From assembly GCF_042434745.1 (NCBI RefSeq), contig NZ_JBHLSS010000141.1: a DNA stretch of 64,000 nt, one strand, 5' to 3'. Positions 19,905-30,588 of this stretch are shown in pieces (the first letter of the stretch is position 1; every line of letters begins with the position of its first letter). The notes below the pieces were generated by a model, which was not told the origin of the DNA, did no database searches, and was given only the letters and a program-made list of their open reading frames with translations. This stretch comes from Azotobacter paspali. Its GTDB lineage: Bacteria; Pseudomonadota; Gammaproteobacteria; Pseudomonadales; Pseudomonadaceae. The position numbers and the translations under genes were made by a program.

Positions 19905-20795
19905 TTAACCTTCACCGTTCGCAGCTCCGGAACCACCCTTGGGCGTCTGGCGACCGCGAAAATCAATCAGACTGTCGACGATGGCCAAAACCATCAGCAA
20001 CGGATAGGTCAACTGCATAAACAGCAGCAGCGTCACGTACAGCCCCACCAGCCAGAACCGCCCCAGTCGCCCCTGCGCCACCAGCCCATGTATCAAAGCT
20101 ATGCCGGCGAAGACCAGCGGTACGCTGCACAGCGGCGCCAGCATAGCCATTTGGATGCCCAGGCTGGGAGCGAGCAGCATGCCCACCAGCAATGCCAGGG
20201 CCCAAGGCCCAGGCAGACGCAGCGCGCGGAACTCGCTGGCAAAGCCGCTCGGGTTGTACAGCAGGCTCTGCCAGTAGCGGCCGAGCACCAAGGCGAGCAG
20301 ACTGACGATCTGCAGCAGCGCCGCCAGCATGCCGGTCAGCACGGGTACCAGCAGAACCCCCAGGCGCGTCTGCTCGTCCGCCGAGAGCGGAGTGGCCGAC
20401 TGGAGCAGTTGGGGCATGAGCTGCCGCAACTCGCCGGCCATGGCCTCGATGGGCGTGCGGAACACCTCCCCCAGCACCAGGGCATAGGCCAGGCCGATCA
20501 GCACGCTGCTCATCAGCACCAGCCGCCAAGACACGCTGCTACGCAGCAGTTGGGCCAACCCCAGGGTGCCGAGCAGCAACAGCAGGGTGCGCGGCTCGCC
20601 GAAGTACCACCAGGCCACTCCCGGCAGCAGGGCCAGGGCGACGATGCCGAAGGCATCGCCCAGGCCGCGGCGCAGAAGCACCAGACTGCCTGCCGCCGCA
20701 CTCAGCCAGAACAGCAGCGGCAGAGCGGCGCAGCCGACAACCACGAGGCCGGCCTGCATGCGACCACGCATGATGAACTCGGCCAGGACGCGCAT
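19905..20795 (-). CDS. DUF2232 integral membrane protein
   Basis: Function unknown. The 296-residue protein has about eight hydrophobic segments and a short hydrophilic C-terminus (DFRGRQTPKGGSGAANGEG). Its position between rpsR and rplI is conserved in pseudomonads (the PA4933 position as I recall it) and identifies it better than any motif. It resembles YybS-type DUF2232 proteins. It lies 21 bases upstream of rplI and is co-transcribed with the ribosomal genes. Confidence 0.8.
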   Translation of the reverse strand: MRVLAEFIMRGRMQAGLVVVGCAALPLLFWLSAAAGSLVLLRRGLGDAFGIVALALLPGVAWWYFGEPRTLLLLLGTLGLAQLLRSSVSWRLVLMSSVLIGLAYALVLGEVFRTPIEAMAGELRQLMPQLLQSATPLSADEQTRLGVLLVPVLTGMLAALLQIVSLLALVLGRYWQSLLYNPSGFASEFRALRLPGPWALALLVGMLLAPSLGIQMAMLAPLCSVPLVFAGIALIHGLVAQGRLGRFWLVGLYVTLLLFMQLTYPLLMVLAIVDSLIDFRGRQTPKGGSGAANGEG

Positions 20796-20830
20796 GCGAT
20801 TCTATCCCTTGCTTCGTCGACCGCCCGTCA

Positions 20831-21061
20831 TCAGCGGCCGTGACTGTCGGTGTAGGGCAGCAGGGCCAGGTAGCGGGCACGCTTGATGGCGGTGGCCAAC
20901 TGACGCTGATAACGGGCCTTGGTGCCGGTGATACGGCTAGGAACGATTTTGCCGGTTTCGGAGATATAGGCCTTCAGGGTGTTGAGATCCTTGAAGTCGA
21001 TCTCCTTCACGCCTTCGGCGGTGAAGCGGCAGAACTTGCGACGACGGAAGAAACGTGCCAT
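20831..21061 (-). CDS. rpsR: 30S ribosomal protein bS18
   Basis: Small-subunit protein that pairs with bS6 on the platform. Its 76 residues begin [20 protein letters not shown] and contain [20 protein letters not shown] and [14 protein letters not shown], the complete bS18 signature. It follows rpsF after 28 bases. Confidence 0.98.
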   Translation of the reverse strand: MARFFRRRKFCRFTAEGVKEIDFKDLNTLKAYISETGKIVPSRITGTKARYQRQLATAIKRARYLALLPYTDSHGR

Positions 21062-21089
21062 GGGAATTGCTCCTCAATAGATCCGGGAA

Positions 21090-21500
21090 TTACTCGTCAG
21101 CCTTGTCGCTGTCGCCATCGAGGCCTTCGTGGCCACCGTGCTCGGGACGTTCGCGACGCTCGCGCCGCTCGCTGCGGTTTTCTTCGGCCTTGAGCATCTC
21201 GGACTGGCCGGTAATGGCTTCGTCGCGACGGATGACCAGGTTGCGGATGACGGCGTCGTTGTAGCGGAAGTTGTCTTCCAGCTCGCTCAGAGCCTTGCCG
21301 CTGCACTCGACGTTCATTAGCACGTAGTGGGCTTTGTGCACGTTGTTGATGGCATAGGCCAACTGGCGACGGCCCCAGTCTTCCAGACGATGGATCTTGC
21401 CGCCGTCTTCTTCGATCAGCTTGGTGTAGCGTTCCACCATGCCGCCGACCTGCTCGCTCTGATCCGGATGGACCAGGAAAATGATTTCGTAATGACGCAT
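21090..21500 (-). CDS. rpsF: 30S ribosomal protein bS6
   Basis: Small-subunit protein of 136 residues, first gene of the rpsF-rpsR-DUF2232-rplI set. The ferredoxin-like core starts [18 protein letters not shown] and contains [20 protein letters not shown]. The C-terminal tail is long, charged and glutamate-rich ([14 protein letters not shown]). In E. coli RimK adds further glutamates to this end. rlmB upstream is separated by 161 bases, where the operon promoter probably lies. Confidence 0.98.
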   Translation of the reverse strand: MRHYEIIFLVHPDQSEQVGGMVERYTKLIEEDGGKIHRLEDWGRRQLAYAINNVHKAHYVLMNVECSGKALSELEDNFRYNDAVIRNLVIRRDEAITGQSEMLKAEENRSERRERRERPEHGGHEGLDGDSDKADE

Positions 21501-21661
21501 AGATGCTCCTTACGGATTGCAGCCTGCCGACGCGATGCGGTCAGGCAAGGAGTGAATGACTCGTTGGACTTGTCGAAAGCCGGAACGCTGCGCTCCGCTC
21601 GGGACAAGGGGCGCAATTCTAGAGAAAGGGCCGGAGAGAGGCAAGGCACGCTTCCCCGCCC

Positions 21662-22405
21662 TCACGGCCTGGATCGCTGACGCACGGCTTCGAACAGGCA
21701 GACGCCGGTGGCGACGGAGACGTTGAGACTGCTGACGCTGCCGGCCATCGGCAGGCGCACCAGATAATCGCAGTGCTCGCGAGTCAGCCGGCGCATGCCC
21801 TTGCCCTCGGCGCCCATAATCAGCACGGTCGGACCGCGCAGGTCCACTCCGTAAAGCTCCTGCTCGACCTCGCCGGCGGTGCCAACCGTCCACAGGCCAC
21901 GCTGGCGGAGCTTCTCCAGAGTCCGCGCCAGGTTGGTCACCGCCACCAGCGGCACCACCTCGGCGGCGCCACAGGCGACCTTGCGCACCGTGGCGTTCAG
22001 GGTGGCCGACTTGTCCTTGGGCACTATCACCGCCTGCACGCCGGCAGCATCGGCGGTACGTAGGCAGGCTCCCAGATTGTGCGGGTCGGTAACGCCGTCG
22101 AGAACCAGCAGCAGCGGCGCTCCCTCGCAGCGATCAAGCAATTCGTCGAGCATCGCCTCGCCCCAGACCTGGCTGGGACTGACCTCGGCGACCACCCCCT
22201 GATGGACGCCCTCGGCCCATTCGTCCAGTTCGCGACGCTCGCGCTGGCCGACCGTTATCCGGGCCTGCCGGGCCAGTTCGAGCAGCGCCAGGACCCGCGG
22301 GTCCTGGCGCCCTTCGGCCAGCCAGAGCCGCTTGACCCTTCGCGGGTGATGGCGCAGCAGGGCCTCGACGGCATGCACGCCGTAGATCCTTTCCAGATCG
22401 CTCAT
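21662..22405 (-). CDS. rlmB: 23S rRNA Gm2251 2'-O-methyltransferase
   Basis: SPOUT methyltransferase acting on G2251 of 23S rRNA. The 247 residues comprise an N-terminal substrate-binding domain (MSDLERIYGVHAVEALLRHH) and a knotted SAM domain with LDGVTDPHNLGACLRTADAA, IMGAEGKGMRRLTREHCDYL and IPMAGSVxSLNVSVA-like motif 3. The start overlaps the rnr stop in ATGA, so translation is coupled to rnr. Confidence 0.96.
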   Translation of the reverse strand: MSDLERIYGVHAVEALLRHHPRRVKRLWLAEGRQDPRVLALLELARQARITVGQRERRELDEWAEGVHQGVVAEVSPSQVWGEAMLDELLDRCEGAPLLLVLDGVTDPHNLGACLRTADAAGVQAVIVPKDKSATLNATVRKVACGAAEVVPLVAVTNLARTLEKLRQRGLWTVGTAGEVEQELYGVDLRGPTVLIMGAEGKGMRRLTREHCDYLVRLPMAGSVSSLNVSVATGVCLFEAVRQRSRP

Positions 22406-24987
22406 GTCCCGGCCTTGCTCCGGCCCTTGCGGGAGGGTCCCTTGCCGGCCGGTTTGGACTGCTTGGCGCTGCTCTTCCCGGCAGGAGCCTTGGCCGTCTT
22501 CCGGCGCTCCGTCTTGGCGTCCTTGGCCTCGGCCAGCAAGGCCTGCTTAGTCACCCGGCTTCTCTTCACGTCGGTATTGCCGAGCATGGCCTCGGCCTGG
22601 GCCAGCAGTTCGGAAGCCAGCGGCACCAGCCCCTTGGCCTTGTCCCCCTTGGCGCGCTTGCCCGACCCCTTCACGGTGCGCTCCTCGACCGACTCTTCCG
22701 GCGGCTCGGAGTCACGCCGACGCCCGGCCATTCGTCCGCGGCCGCCCTCGATCAGCTCGAAATCGATCCGCCGCTCGTCCAGATCGACCCGCATCACCTG
22801 CACGACCACGCTGTCGCCGAGACGGAAGCTGCGCCCGCTGCGCTCCCCGGACAGGCAATGATGAACCGGATCGAAGTGGTAGTAGTCGGCCGGCAATGCG
22901 GTGACGTGCACCAGCCCCTCGACGTAGATGTCCTTCAACTCGACGAAGATGCCGAAGCCGGTCGCCGCCGAGATCACCCCATCGAAGCGCTCGCCAACGC
23001 GATCTTGCATGAACTCGCACTTCAACCAGTTGACCACGTCGCGGGTCGCCTCGTCGGCTCGCCGCTCGGTCATCGAGCAGGACTCGCCGAGTTGCTCCAG
23101 GGCGGCTTCCTCGTAGGGATAGATGCGCGCCTTGGGCATGCTCGTCGCCCCCGCGCGGCGAACATGCGGCGTCTCGCGCTTGGAACGGATCACGCTACGG
23201 ATCGCACGGTGCACCAGAAGATCCGGATAGCGACGGATAGGCGAGGTGAAATGGGCATAGGCCTCGTAGTTCAAGCCGAAGTGGCCGCGGTTCTCGGCGC
23301 TGTACACGGCCTGGCTCAGCGAGCGCAGCATCACCGTCTGGATCAGGTGGAAATCCGCTCGCCCTTGGATCGACTCCAGCAGCATCTGGTAGTCCTTCGG
23401 GGTCGGGCCATCCTTGCTGCGATGCAGGCTCAGGCCTAGTTCTCCCAAGAAGGCCTTGAGCTTCTCCAGGCGCTCCGCCGGCGGGCCATCGTGTACCCGG
23501 TAGAGGCCCGGCAACTCGTGCTTCTGCAGGAACGCGGCGGTCGCCACGTTGGCGCAGAGCATGCACTCCTCGATCAACTTGTGCGCATCGTTGCGCTCGG
23601 TCGGCAAAATTTCCGCGATCTTACGCCCGGTGCCGAAGACGATACGCGTTTCCTGGGTTTCGAAGTCGATGGCGCCACGCGCCTGACGCGCCTTCACCAG
23701 CACCTTGTAGAGCGAATGCAGTTGCTTGAGGTGCGGCAGCACTCCGGCATAGATGCTGCGCAGCCGCTTGCCTTCGGGACTCTTCGGCTGCTCCAGCATG
23801 GCGCTGACGCGGTTGTAGGTCAGTCGAGCATGGGAATGGATGACCGCCTCGTAGAACTGGTAGTCGGTCATCTTGCCGGCGCGCGACAAGGTCATCTCGC
23901 AGACCATCGCCAGCCGGTCAACCTGCGGGTTGAGCGAGCAGAGTCCGTTGGACAGCTCCTCCGGCAGCATCGGTACCACCCGCTCGGGGAAATACACCGA
24001 GTTGCCGCGGCGGCTGGCCTCCTCGTCGAGCGCCGAGCCGACCCTGACGTAATGGGAAACGTCGGCGATCGCCACGTAGAGGCGGTAGCCTCCGGCGAAC
24101 GGGGCCAGCAGGCTCTTCTCGCAATAGACCGCGTCGTCGAAGTCGCGGGCATCCTCGCCGTCGATGGTGACGAAAGGCAGGTGGCGCAGGTCGATGCGCT
24201 TGAGCTTGTCCTTCTCGTCCACCTCGGGCTTGAGCTTGCGCGACTCCTTGAGCACGGCTTCCGGCCAGACGTGGGGGATGTCATAGCTGCGCAGGGCGAC
24301 CTCGATCTCCATGCCCGGCGCCATATAGTTGCCGATCACCTCGATGATGTCGCCCTGCGGCTGGAAGCGCAGGGTCGGCCAGTGAGTGATACGGATCTCG
24401 ACGAACTGACCGACCGAGGCGTTGGCCGTACGCCCTGGGGTGACCAACACCTCCTGCTGGATCTTCGGGTTGTCGGGAATCACGAAGCCGATGCCGCTCT
24501 CTTCGTAGTAGCGGCCAACGACGGTTTCGTGGGCCCGCGAAACCACTTCGACGATGGCACCCTCACGGCGTCCCCGCCGGTCGAAGCCGGACACCCGCGC
24601 CAGGGCGCGGTCGCCGTCGAACAGCAGGCGCATCTGCATCGGACTGAGGAAGAGGTCGTCGCTGCCATCGTCGGGAATCAGGAAGCCGAAGCCGTCGCGG
24701 TGACCGCTGACCCGGCCGAGCACCAGATCAAGCTTGTCCACCGGCGCATAGGTGCCGCGACGGGTATGGATCAACTGGCCATCGCGCTCCATGGCGCGCA
24801 AACGCCGGCGCAGTGCCTCGATCTGCTCCTCTTCGTGCAGGCCGAATTCCTCGGCCAGCTCCTCGCGACCGGCGGGGGCGCCGCGCTCGTCGAGACGCTG
24901 CAGGATCAGCTCGCGACTGGGAATGGGGTTATCGTACTTTTCCGCCTCGCGGGCGGCCTCGGGATCGAGACTTTGCCAATCGGCCAT
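22402..24987 (-). CDS. rnr: ribonuclease R
   Basis: Processive 3'-5' exoribonuclease of the RNB family that degrades structured RNA and takes part in rRNA and tmRNA quality control. The 861 residues run through an N-terminal helix-turn-helix, cold-shock domains, and an RNB catalytic core (VTIDGEDARDFDDAVYC with the metal-binding aspartates; VYFPERVVPMLPEELSNGLC). An S1 domain (RFDGVISAATGFGIFVELKD) and a long Lys/Arg-rich tail follow (last 80 residues, for example SAKQSKPAGKGPSRKGRSK). It is coupled to rlmB downstream. Confidence 0.97.
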   Translation of the reverse strand: MADWQSLDPEAAREAEKYDNPIPSRELILQRLDERGAPAGREELAEEFGLHEEEQIEALRRRLRAMERDGQLIHTRRGTYAPVDKLDLVLGRVSGHRDGFGFLIPDDGSDDLFLSPMQMRLLFDGDRALARVSGFDRRGRREGAIVEVVSRAHETVVGRYYEESGIGFVIPDNPKIQQEVLVTPGRTANASVGQFVEIRITHWPTLRFQPQGDIIEVIGNYMAPGMEIEVALRSYDIPHVWPEAVLKESRKLKPEVDEKDKLKRIDLRHLPFVTIDGEDARDFDDAVYCEKSLLAPFAGGYRLYVAIADVSHYVRVGSALDEEASRRGNSVYFPERVVPMLPEELSNGLCSLNPQVDRLAMVCEMTLSRAGKMTDYQFYEAVIHSHARLTYNRVSAMLEQPKSPEGKRLRSIYAGVLPHLKQLHSLYKVLVKARQARGAIDFETQETRIVFGTGRKIAEILPTERNDAHKLIEECMLCANVATAAFLQKHELPGLYRVHDGPPAERLEKLKAFLGELGLSLHRSKDGPTPKDYQMLLESIQGRADFHLIQTVMLRSLSQAVYSAENRGHFGLNYEAYAHFTSPIRRYPDLLVHRAIRSVIRSKRETPHVRRAGATSMPKARIYPYEEAALEQLGESCSMTERRADEATRDVVNWLKCEFMQDRVGERFDGVISAATGFGIFVELKDIYVEGLVHVTALPADYYHFDPVHHCLSGERSGRSFRLGDSVVVQVMRVDLDERRIDFELIEGGRGRMAGRRRDSEPPEESVEERTVKGSGKRAKGDKAKGLVPLASELLAQAEAMLGNTDVKRSRVTKQALLAEAKDAKTERRKTAKAPAGKSSAKQSKPAGKGPSRKGRSKAGT

Positions 24988-25105
24988 CAGTGCGTTGTCA
25001 CCTTTTTCATGGTTTTCGTTCGTATGTTTGCCATTTGCTTATTGAAGCGCGAAATCCATCTGCCGGTCAGCTTCAAGAGAACAATAATTTTTTTCGCGGC
25101 AAGGG

Positions 25106-25134
25106 TTTACAAGCCATAGGCTGCTCCGTATAGT
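25106..25134 (+). promoter_or_regulatory. sigma-70 promoter of the tRNA-Leu genes
   Basis: TTTACA (-35) and TATAGT (-10) are spaced by exactly 17 bases. The -10 is followed by a GC-rich stretch (TCGCGCCC), a discriminator typical of stringently controlled stable-RNA promoters. The first tRNA begins 62 bases after the -10. Confidence 0.75.
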
Positions 25135-25195
25135 TCGCGCCCACAACGTCGAGACGTTGTAGCATGAAAATCGGTACATCAGTACCGGGATGCAT

Positions 25196-25282
25196 GCCCA
25201 GGTGGCGGAATTGGTAGACGCACTAGGTTCAGGTCCTAGCGGTGGCAACACCGTGGAAGTTCGAGTCTTCTCCTGGGCACCA
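25196..25282 (+). tRNA. tRNA-Leu (anticodon CAG), copy 1
   Basis: An 87-base class II tRNA with encoded CCA. The acceptor stem pairs GCCCAGG with the CCTGGGC ahead of ACCA, the anticodon loop is TTCAGGT (CAG, reading CUG, the main leucine codon in such GC-rich genomes), the variable arm is long (GGTGGCAACACC), and the T arm is TTCGAGTC. It is preceded by a strong promoter. Confidence 0.97.
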
Positions 25283-25389
25283 ATCGATCGAAAGCTCGCT
25301 TCGATGAAGCGGTCTTGCGAGCGGACAGCAGGCTCCGCATCGTGTAGAACGATGAACACTGCAATAATCGACGCATGGTCGTCGCACGT

Positions 25390-25476
25390 GCCCAGGTGGC
25401 GGAATTGGTAGACGCACTAGGTTCAGGTCCTAGCGGTGGCAACACCGTGGAAGTTCGAGTCTTCTCCTGGGCACCA
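25390..25476 (+). tRNA. tRNA-Leu (anticodon CAG), copy 2
   Basis: Identical over all 87 bases to the copy 107 bases upstream, including CCA. The spacer and flanks are unlike those of copy 1, and no own promoter is evident, so both are probably cut from one precursor ending at the terminator just downstream. Confidence 0.97.
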
Positions 25477-25490
25477 CTCATTCAATGAAA

Positions 25491-25513
25491 CCGAGCCACT
25501 GGCTCGGTTTTTT
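25491..25513 (+). terminator. Rho-independent terminator of the tRNA-Leu operon
   Basis: CCGAGCC, a three-base loop, and GGCTCGG form a perfect stem followed directly by TTTTTT. It starts 15 bases after the second tRNA. Confidence 0.9.
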
Positions 25514-25605
25514 CGTTTCCGCTTCCGCAAAACCTCGCCAGCCTCATTCAATGGCGCGACGCCACAGAGAACGGCCGCCCACAGGCGGCCTGAAGCTATC
25601 CATCC

Positions 25606-28141
<2,536 letters not shown>

Positions 28142-28175
28142 TACGCCTTTCCTCTCTCGATCCGGGCGGCAAGCC

Positions 28176-28355
28176 TCAGTGAAGCAAATGAAGGAGGGCG
28201 GTTCCCAGCAGCATGCTGGCCAGCCCCACGAGACGCAACTGGCGGTCCGACAACTGCACTACCAGTACGACCGCCCTGCGCCAGCGTCGCGGATTGAGGA
28301 ATGGCAGGATGCCTTCGAGCACCAGGCACCAGGCAATTGCGAGTTCCTGCCACAT
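28176..28355 (-). CDS. DUF2065 small membrane protein (YjeT-like)
   Basis: Function unknown. The 59 residues have two hydrophobic segments: [20 protein letters not shown], then a short basic turn (NPRRWRR), then [17 protein letters not shown], the pattern of YjeT/DUF2065. The ATG at 28355 is preferred to a GTG at 28364. It sits between the hflKC genes and hisZ, as in other pseudomonads. A terminator ends only about 16 bases upstream of the start, leaving no space for a separate promoter after it. Confidence 0.85.
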   Translation of the reverse strand: MWQELAIAWCLVLEGILPFLNPRRWRRAVVLVVQLSDRQLRLVGLASMLLGTALLHLLH

Positions 28356-28370
28356 GATTCCCACAGACGC

Positions 28371-28394
28371 AAAAAAGCCGGGGTTTTCCCGGCT
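28371..28394 (-). terminator. Rho-independent terminator after hflC
   Basis: On the minus strand AGCCGGG and CCCGGCT form a stem around a short AAAAC loop, followed by TTTTT. It lies 67 bases after the hflC stop and ends immediately before the DUF2065 gene, so it either ends the hfq-hflX-hflK-hflC transcript or acts as a leaky attenuator for DUF2065-hisZ-purA. Confidence 0.85.
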
Positions 28395-28460
28395 GGCCCA
28401 TCATACCACGTTTTCCTGCCAAGGCATCCCGGCGGGGCCCACGGCCCCACCGGGCATCCA

Positions 28461-29330
28461 TCATGGATTGGCCTGCTCCAGATAGCGGAAGAATTCGCTC
28501 TTCGGATCCAGGACCAGCACGTCCCTCTTGTCCGCAAAGCTGCTGCGATAGGCCTGCAGACTGCGGTAGAAGGCGTAAAACTCCTGATCCTGCCTGTATG
28601 CCTGGGCGTAGACATCGGCGGCCCGCGCATCGCCCTCGCCCCGAACCTCTTCCGCCTTGCGATAGGCCTCGGCCAGCAGGACCCGGCGCTGGCGATCGGC
28701 GTCGGCCCGTATGCCTTCAGCCAGCTCCTTGCCCTTGGCGCGGTGTTCGCGGGCCTCGCGCTCGCGCTCGGTGCTCATGCGCTCGAACACGCTGCGGTTG
28801 ACCTCCTTCGGCAGGTCGATGGCCTTGACCCGCACGTCGAGCACCTCGATTCCCAGCTCCTTGCGCGCCATCCGATCAAGCATCTGGGTGATGTCCGCCA
28901 TTAACGCATCGCGCTCGCCGGAAACCACCTCGTGCAGGGTGCGCTTGCCGAACTGGTCGCGCAGTCCCGATTCGAGACGACGCAGCAGACGCTCGTCGGC
29001 AACCTGCTTGAGACCGGACGTAGCGGTATAAAAGCGCTCGGCATCCGCCACCCGCCACTTGGCATAGGCATCGACCATCACCGCCTTCTTCTCAAGGGTG
29101 AGGAAACGCTGGGTCGGCGAATCCAGCGTCACCAGACGGGCATCGAACTTGCGCACCTTGTTGACATAGGGAATCTTCACGTGCAACCCGGGCTGCACAT
29201 CGGCCTCGACGATGCGGCCGAAGCGCAGCAAAACGGCCCTTTCGGTTTGCGCCACGATGTAGAAGCTGTTCCAGGCGACGACGGCCAGGACCACTCCGAC
29301 GACCAGGGCGATCACGGACTTGTTGCTCAT
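28461..29330 (-). CDS. hflC: HflC, modulator of FtsH protease
   Basis: SPFH/prohibitin-family membrane protein that forms the periplasmic HflK-HflC cage around FtsH. The 289 residues start MSNKSVIALVVGVVLAVVAW with an N-terminal membrane anchor, followed by the SPFH domain (AQTERAVLLRFGRI, GLHVKIPYVNKVRKFDARL) and a coiled-coil region rich in Ala/Glu/Arg (AEAYRKAEEVRGEGDARAAD). The start ATG at 29330 overlaps the hflK stop (TGATG). Confidence 0.96.
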   Translation of the reverse strand: MSNKSVIALVVGVVLAVVAWNSFYIVAQTERAVLLRFGRIVEADVQPGLHVKIPYVNKVRKFDARLVTLDSPTQRFLTLEKKAVMVDAYAKWRVADAERFYTATSGLKQVADERLLRRLESGLRDQFGKRTLHEVVSGERDALMADITQMLDRMARKELGIEVLDVRVKAIDLPKEVNRSVFERMSTEREREAREHRAKGKELAEGIRADADRQRRVLLAEAYRKAEEVRGEGDARAADVYAQAYRQDQEFYAFYRSLQAYRSSFADKRDVLVLDPKSEFFRYLEQANP

Positions 29331-30493
29331 CAACGCCTCTCCCTCGAACGCAGGTCCCGCTGCTGCAGATCATTGATGATCTGCGAGCCCATGTCGGCGG
29401 CGCCCGGCACGGCAGGCGCCGACGAACTGGCCGCCGGGCCACCAGTACGCCCCTCGAGCATCTTGTCGAGCGGCAGGTAGAGCAGGTTGTTCTGCCCACC
29501 CTCGGTAGCAACCAGGACCTTGCTGCTGTTGCTCAAAACCTCCTGCAGGGTATCCAGATAAAGGCGCCGACGCATTACCTCGGGTGCCTTGCGATATTCC
29601 GCCACCAGCTTGCCGAAGCGCTGCGCCTCGCCCTCGGCACGGGCCACGACCTCCTCGCGATAACCGTTGGCATCCTCGAGAATCCGCTGGGCCTGGCCGC
29701 GCGCCTCCGGAATCACCCCGTTGGCGTAGGCTTCGGCCTGGTTGCGTTCGCGCTGTTCATCCTCGCGCGCCCGAATCACGTCGTCGAACGCCTCCTGGAC
29801 CTCGCGCGGCGCCTGGGCGTTCTGCACGTTCACCTGAGTCACGACGATGCCAGTCCGGTAGGCATCGAGAAAACGCTGCAAGCGCTCGCGCACCTCGCTC
29901 GCCAGCAGCTCGCGCCCTTCGGTGAGCACCTGGTCCATCTCGGTGGAACCCACTACATGGCGCAACGCACTGTCGGTGGCATGCTGCAGACTGACCTCGG
30001 GCTGATCCACGTTCAGCACAAAATCCTTCAGGTTACTGATCTTGTATTGCACGGTGAGCGGCACCTCGACGATGTTCTCGTCCTCGGTGAGCATCTGCCC
30101 CTGCTTGCTGTAGGCCCGCTCGCGGGTGACGTTCTCCACGAACTTGCGATCGATCGGCGGGAAATGAATGTTCAGGCCGGGCCCGACGGTTTCGTGATAC
30201 TTGCCGAAGCGCAGCACTACGGCCTGTTCCTGCTCGTCCAGCACGTAGACCGCGCTGTACAGCCAGAAAGCCGCCAACACGGCCAAGGCTATGCCGAACA
30301 GGCCCAGACCGCCGCCGCCCTTGCCACCCGTTCCATCACCGCCACGCTTCTTGCCACCTAGCATGCCGTTCAGGCTTTCCTGCAACTTGCGAAACGCCTC
30401 ATCGAGGTCCGGCGGTCCCTTGCGGTCACCTCCGCGACGTCCCCCCCAGGGATCCTGATTGTTAGAATTGCCACCCGGCTCATTCCAAGCCAT
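29330..30493 (-). CDS. hflK: HflK, modulator of FtsH protease
   Basis: Partner of HflC in the FtsH-regulating complex, 387 residues. A glycine- and asparagine-rich cytoplasmic N-terminus (MAWNEPGGNSNNQDPWGGRR) is followed by a membrane span (GIALAVLAAFWLYSAVYVL) and an SPFH domain (DEQEQAVVLRFGKYHETVGP). A coiled coil comes next, then a Ser/Pro/Ala-rich C-terminus (GGPAASSSAPAVPGAAD). The start at 30493 is the ATG where family similarity begins. It lies 95 bases after hflX. Confidence 0.96.
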   Translation of the reverse strand: MAWNEPGGNSNNQDPWGGRRGGDRKGPPDLDEAFRKLQESLNGMLGGKKRGGDGTGGKGGGGLGLFGIALAVLAAFWLYSAVYVLDEQEQAVVLRFGKYHETVGPGLNIHFPPIDRKFVENVTRERAYSKQGQMLTEDENIVEVPLTVQYKISNLKDFVLNVDQPEVSLQHATDSALRHVVGSTEMDQVLTEGRELLASEVRERLQRFLDAYRTGIVVTQVNVQNAQAPREVQEAFDDVIRAREDEQRERNQAEAYANGVIPEARGQAQRILEDANGYREEVVARAEGEAQRFGKLVAEYRKAPEVMRRRLYLDTLQEVLSNSSKVLVATEGGQNNLLYLPLDKMLEGRTGGPAASSSAPAVPGAADMGSQIINDLQQRDLRSRERR

Positions 30494-30588
30494 AGCGCTC
30501 TCCATTCGAAAAACACAGACGCGCCCACGGCACGCCGCCCCATGCTACTCAATTGCCTGCTTCCGGCGGCAAAACACCGGCTGCGCTT

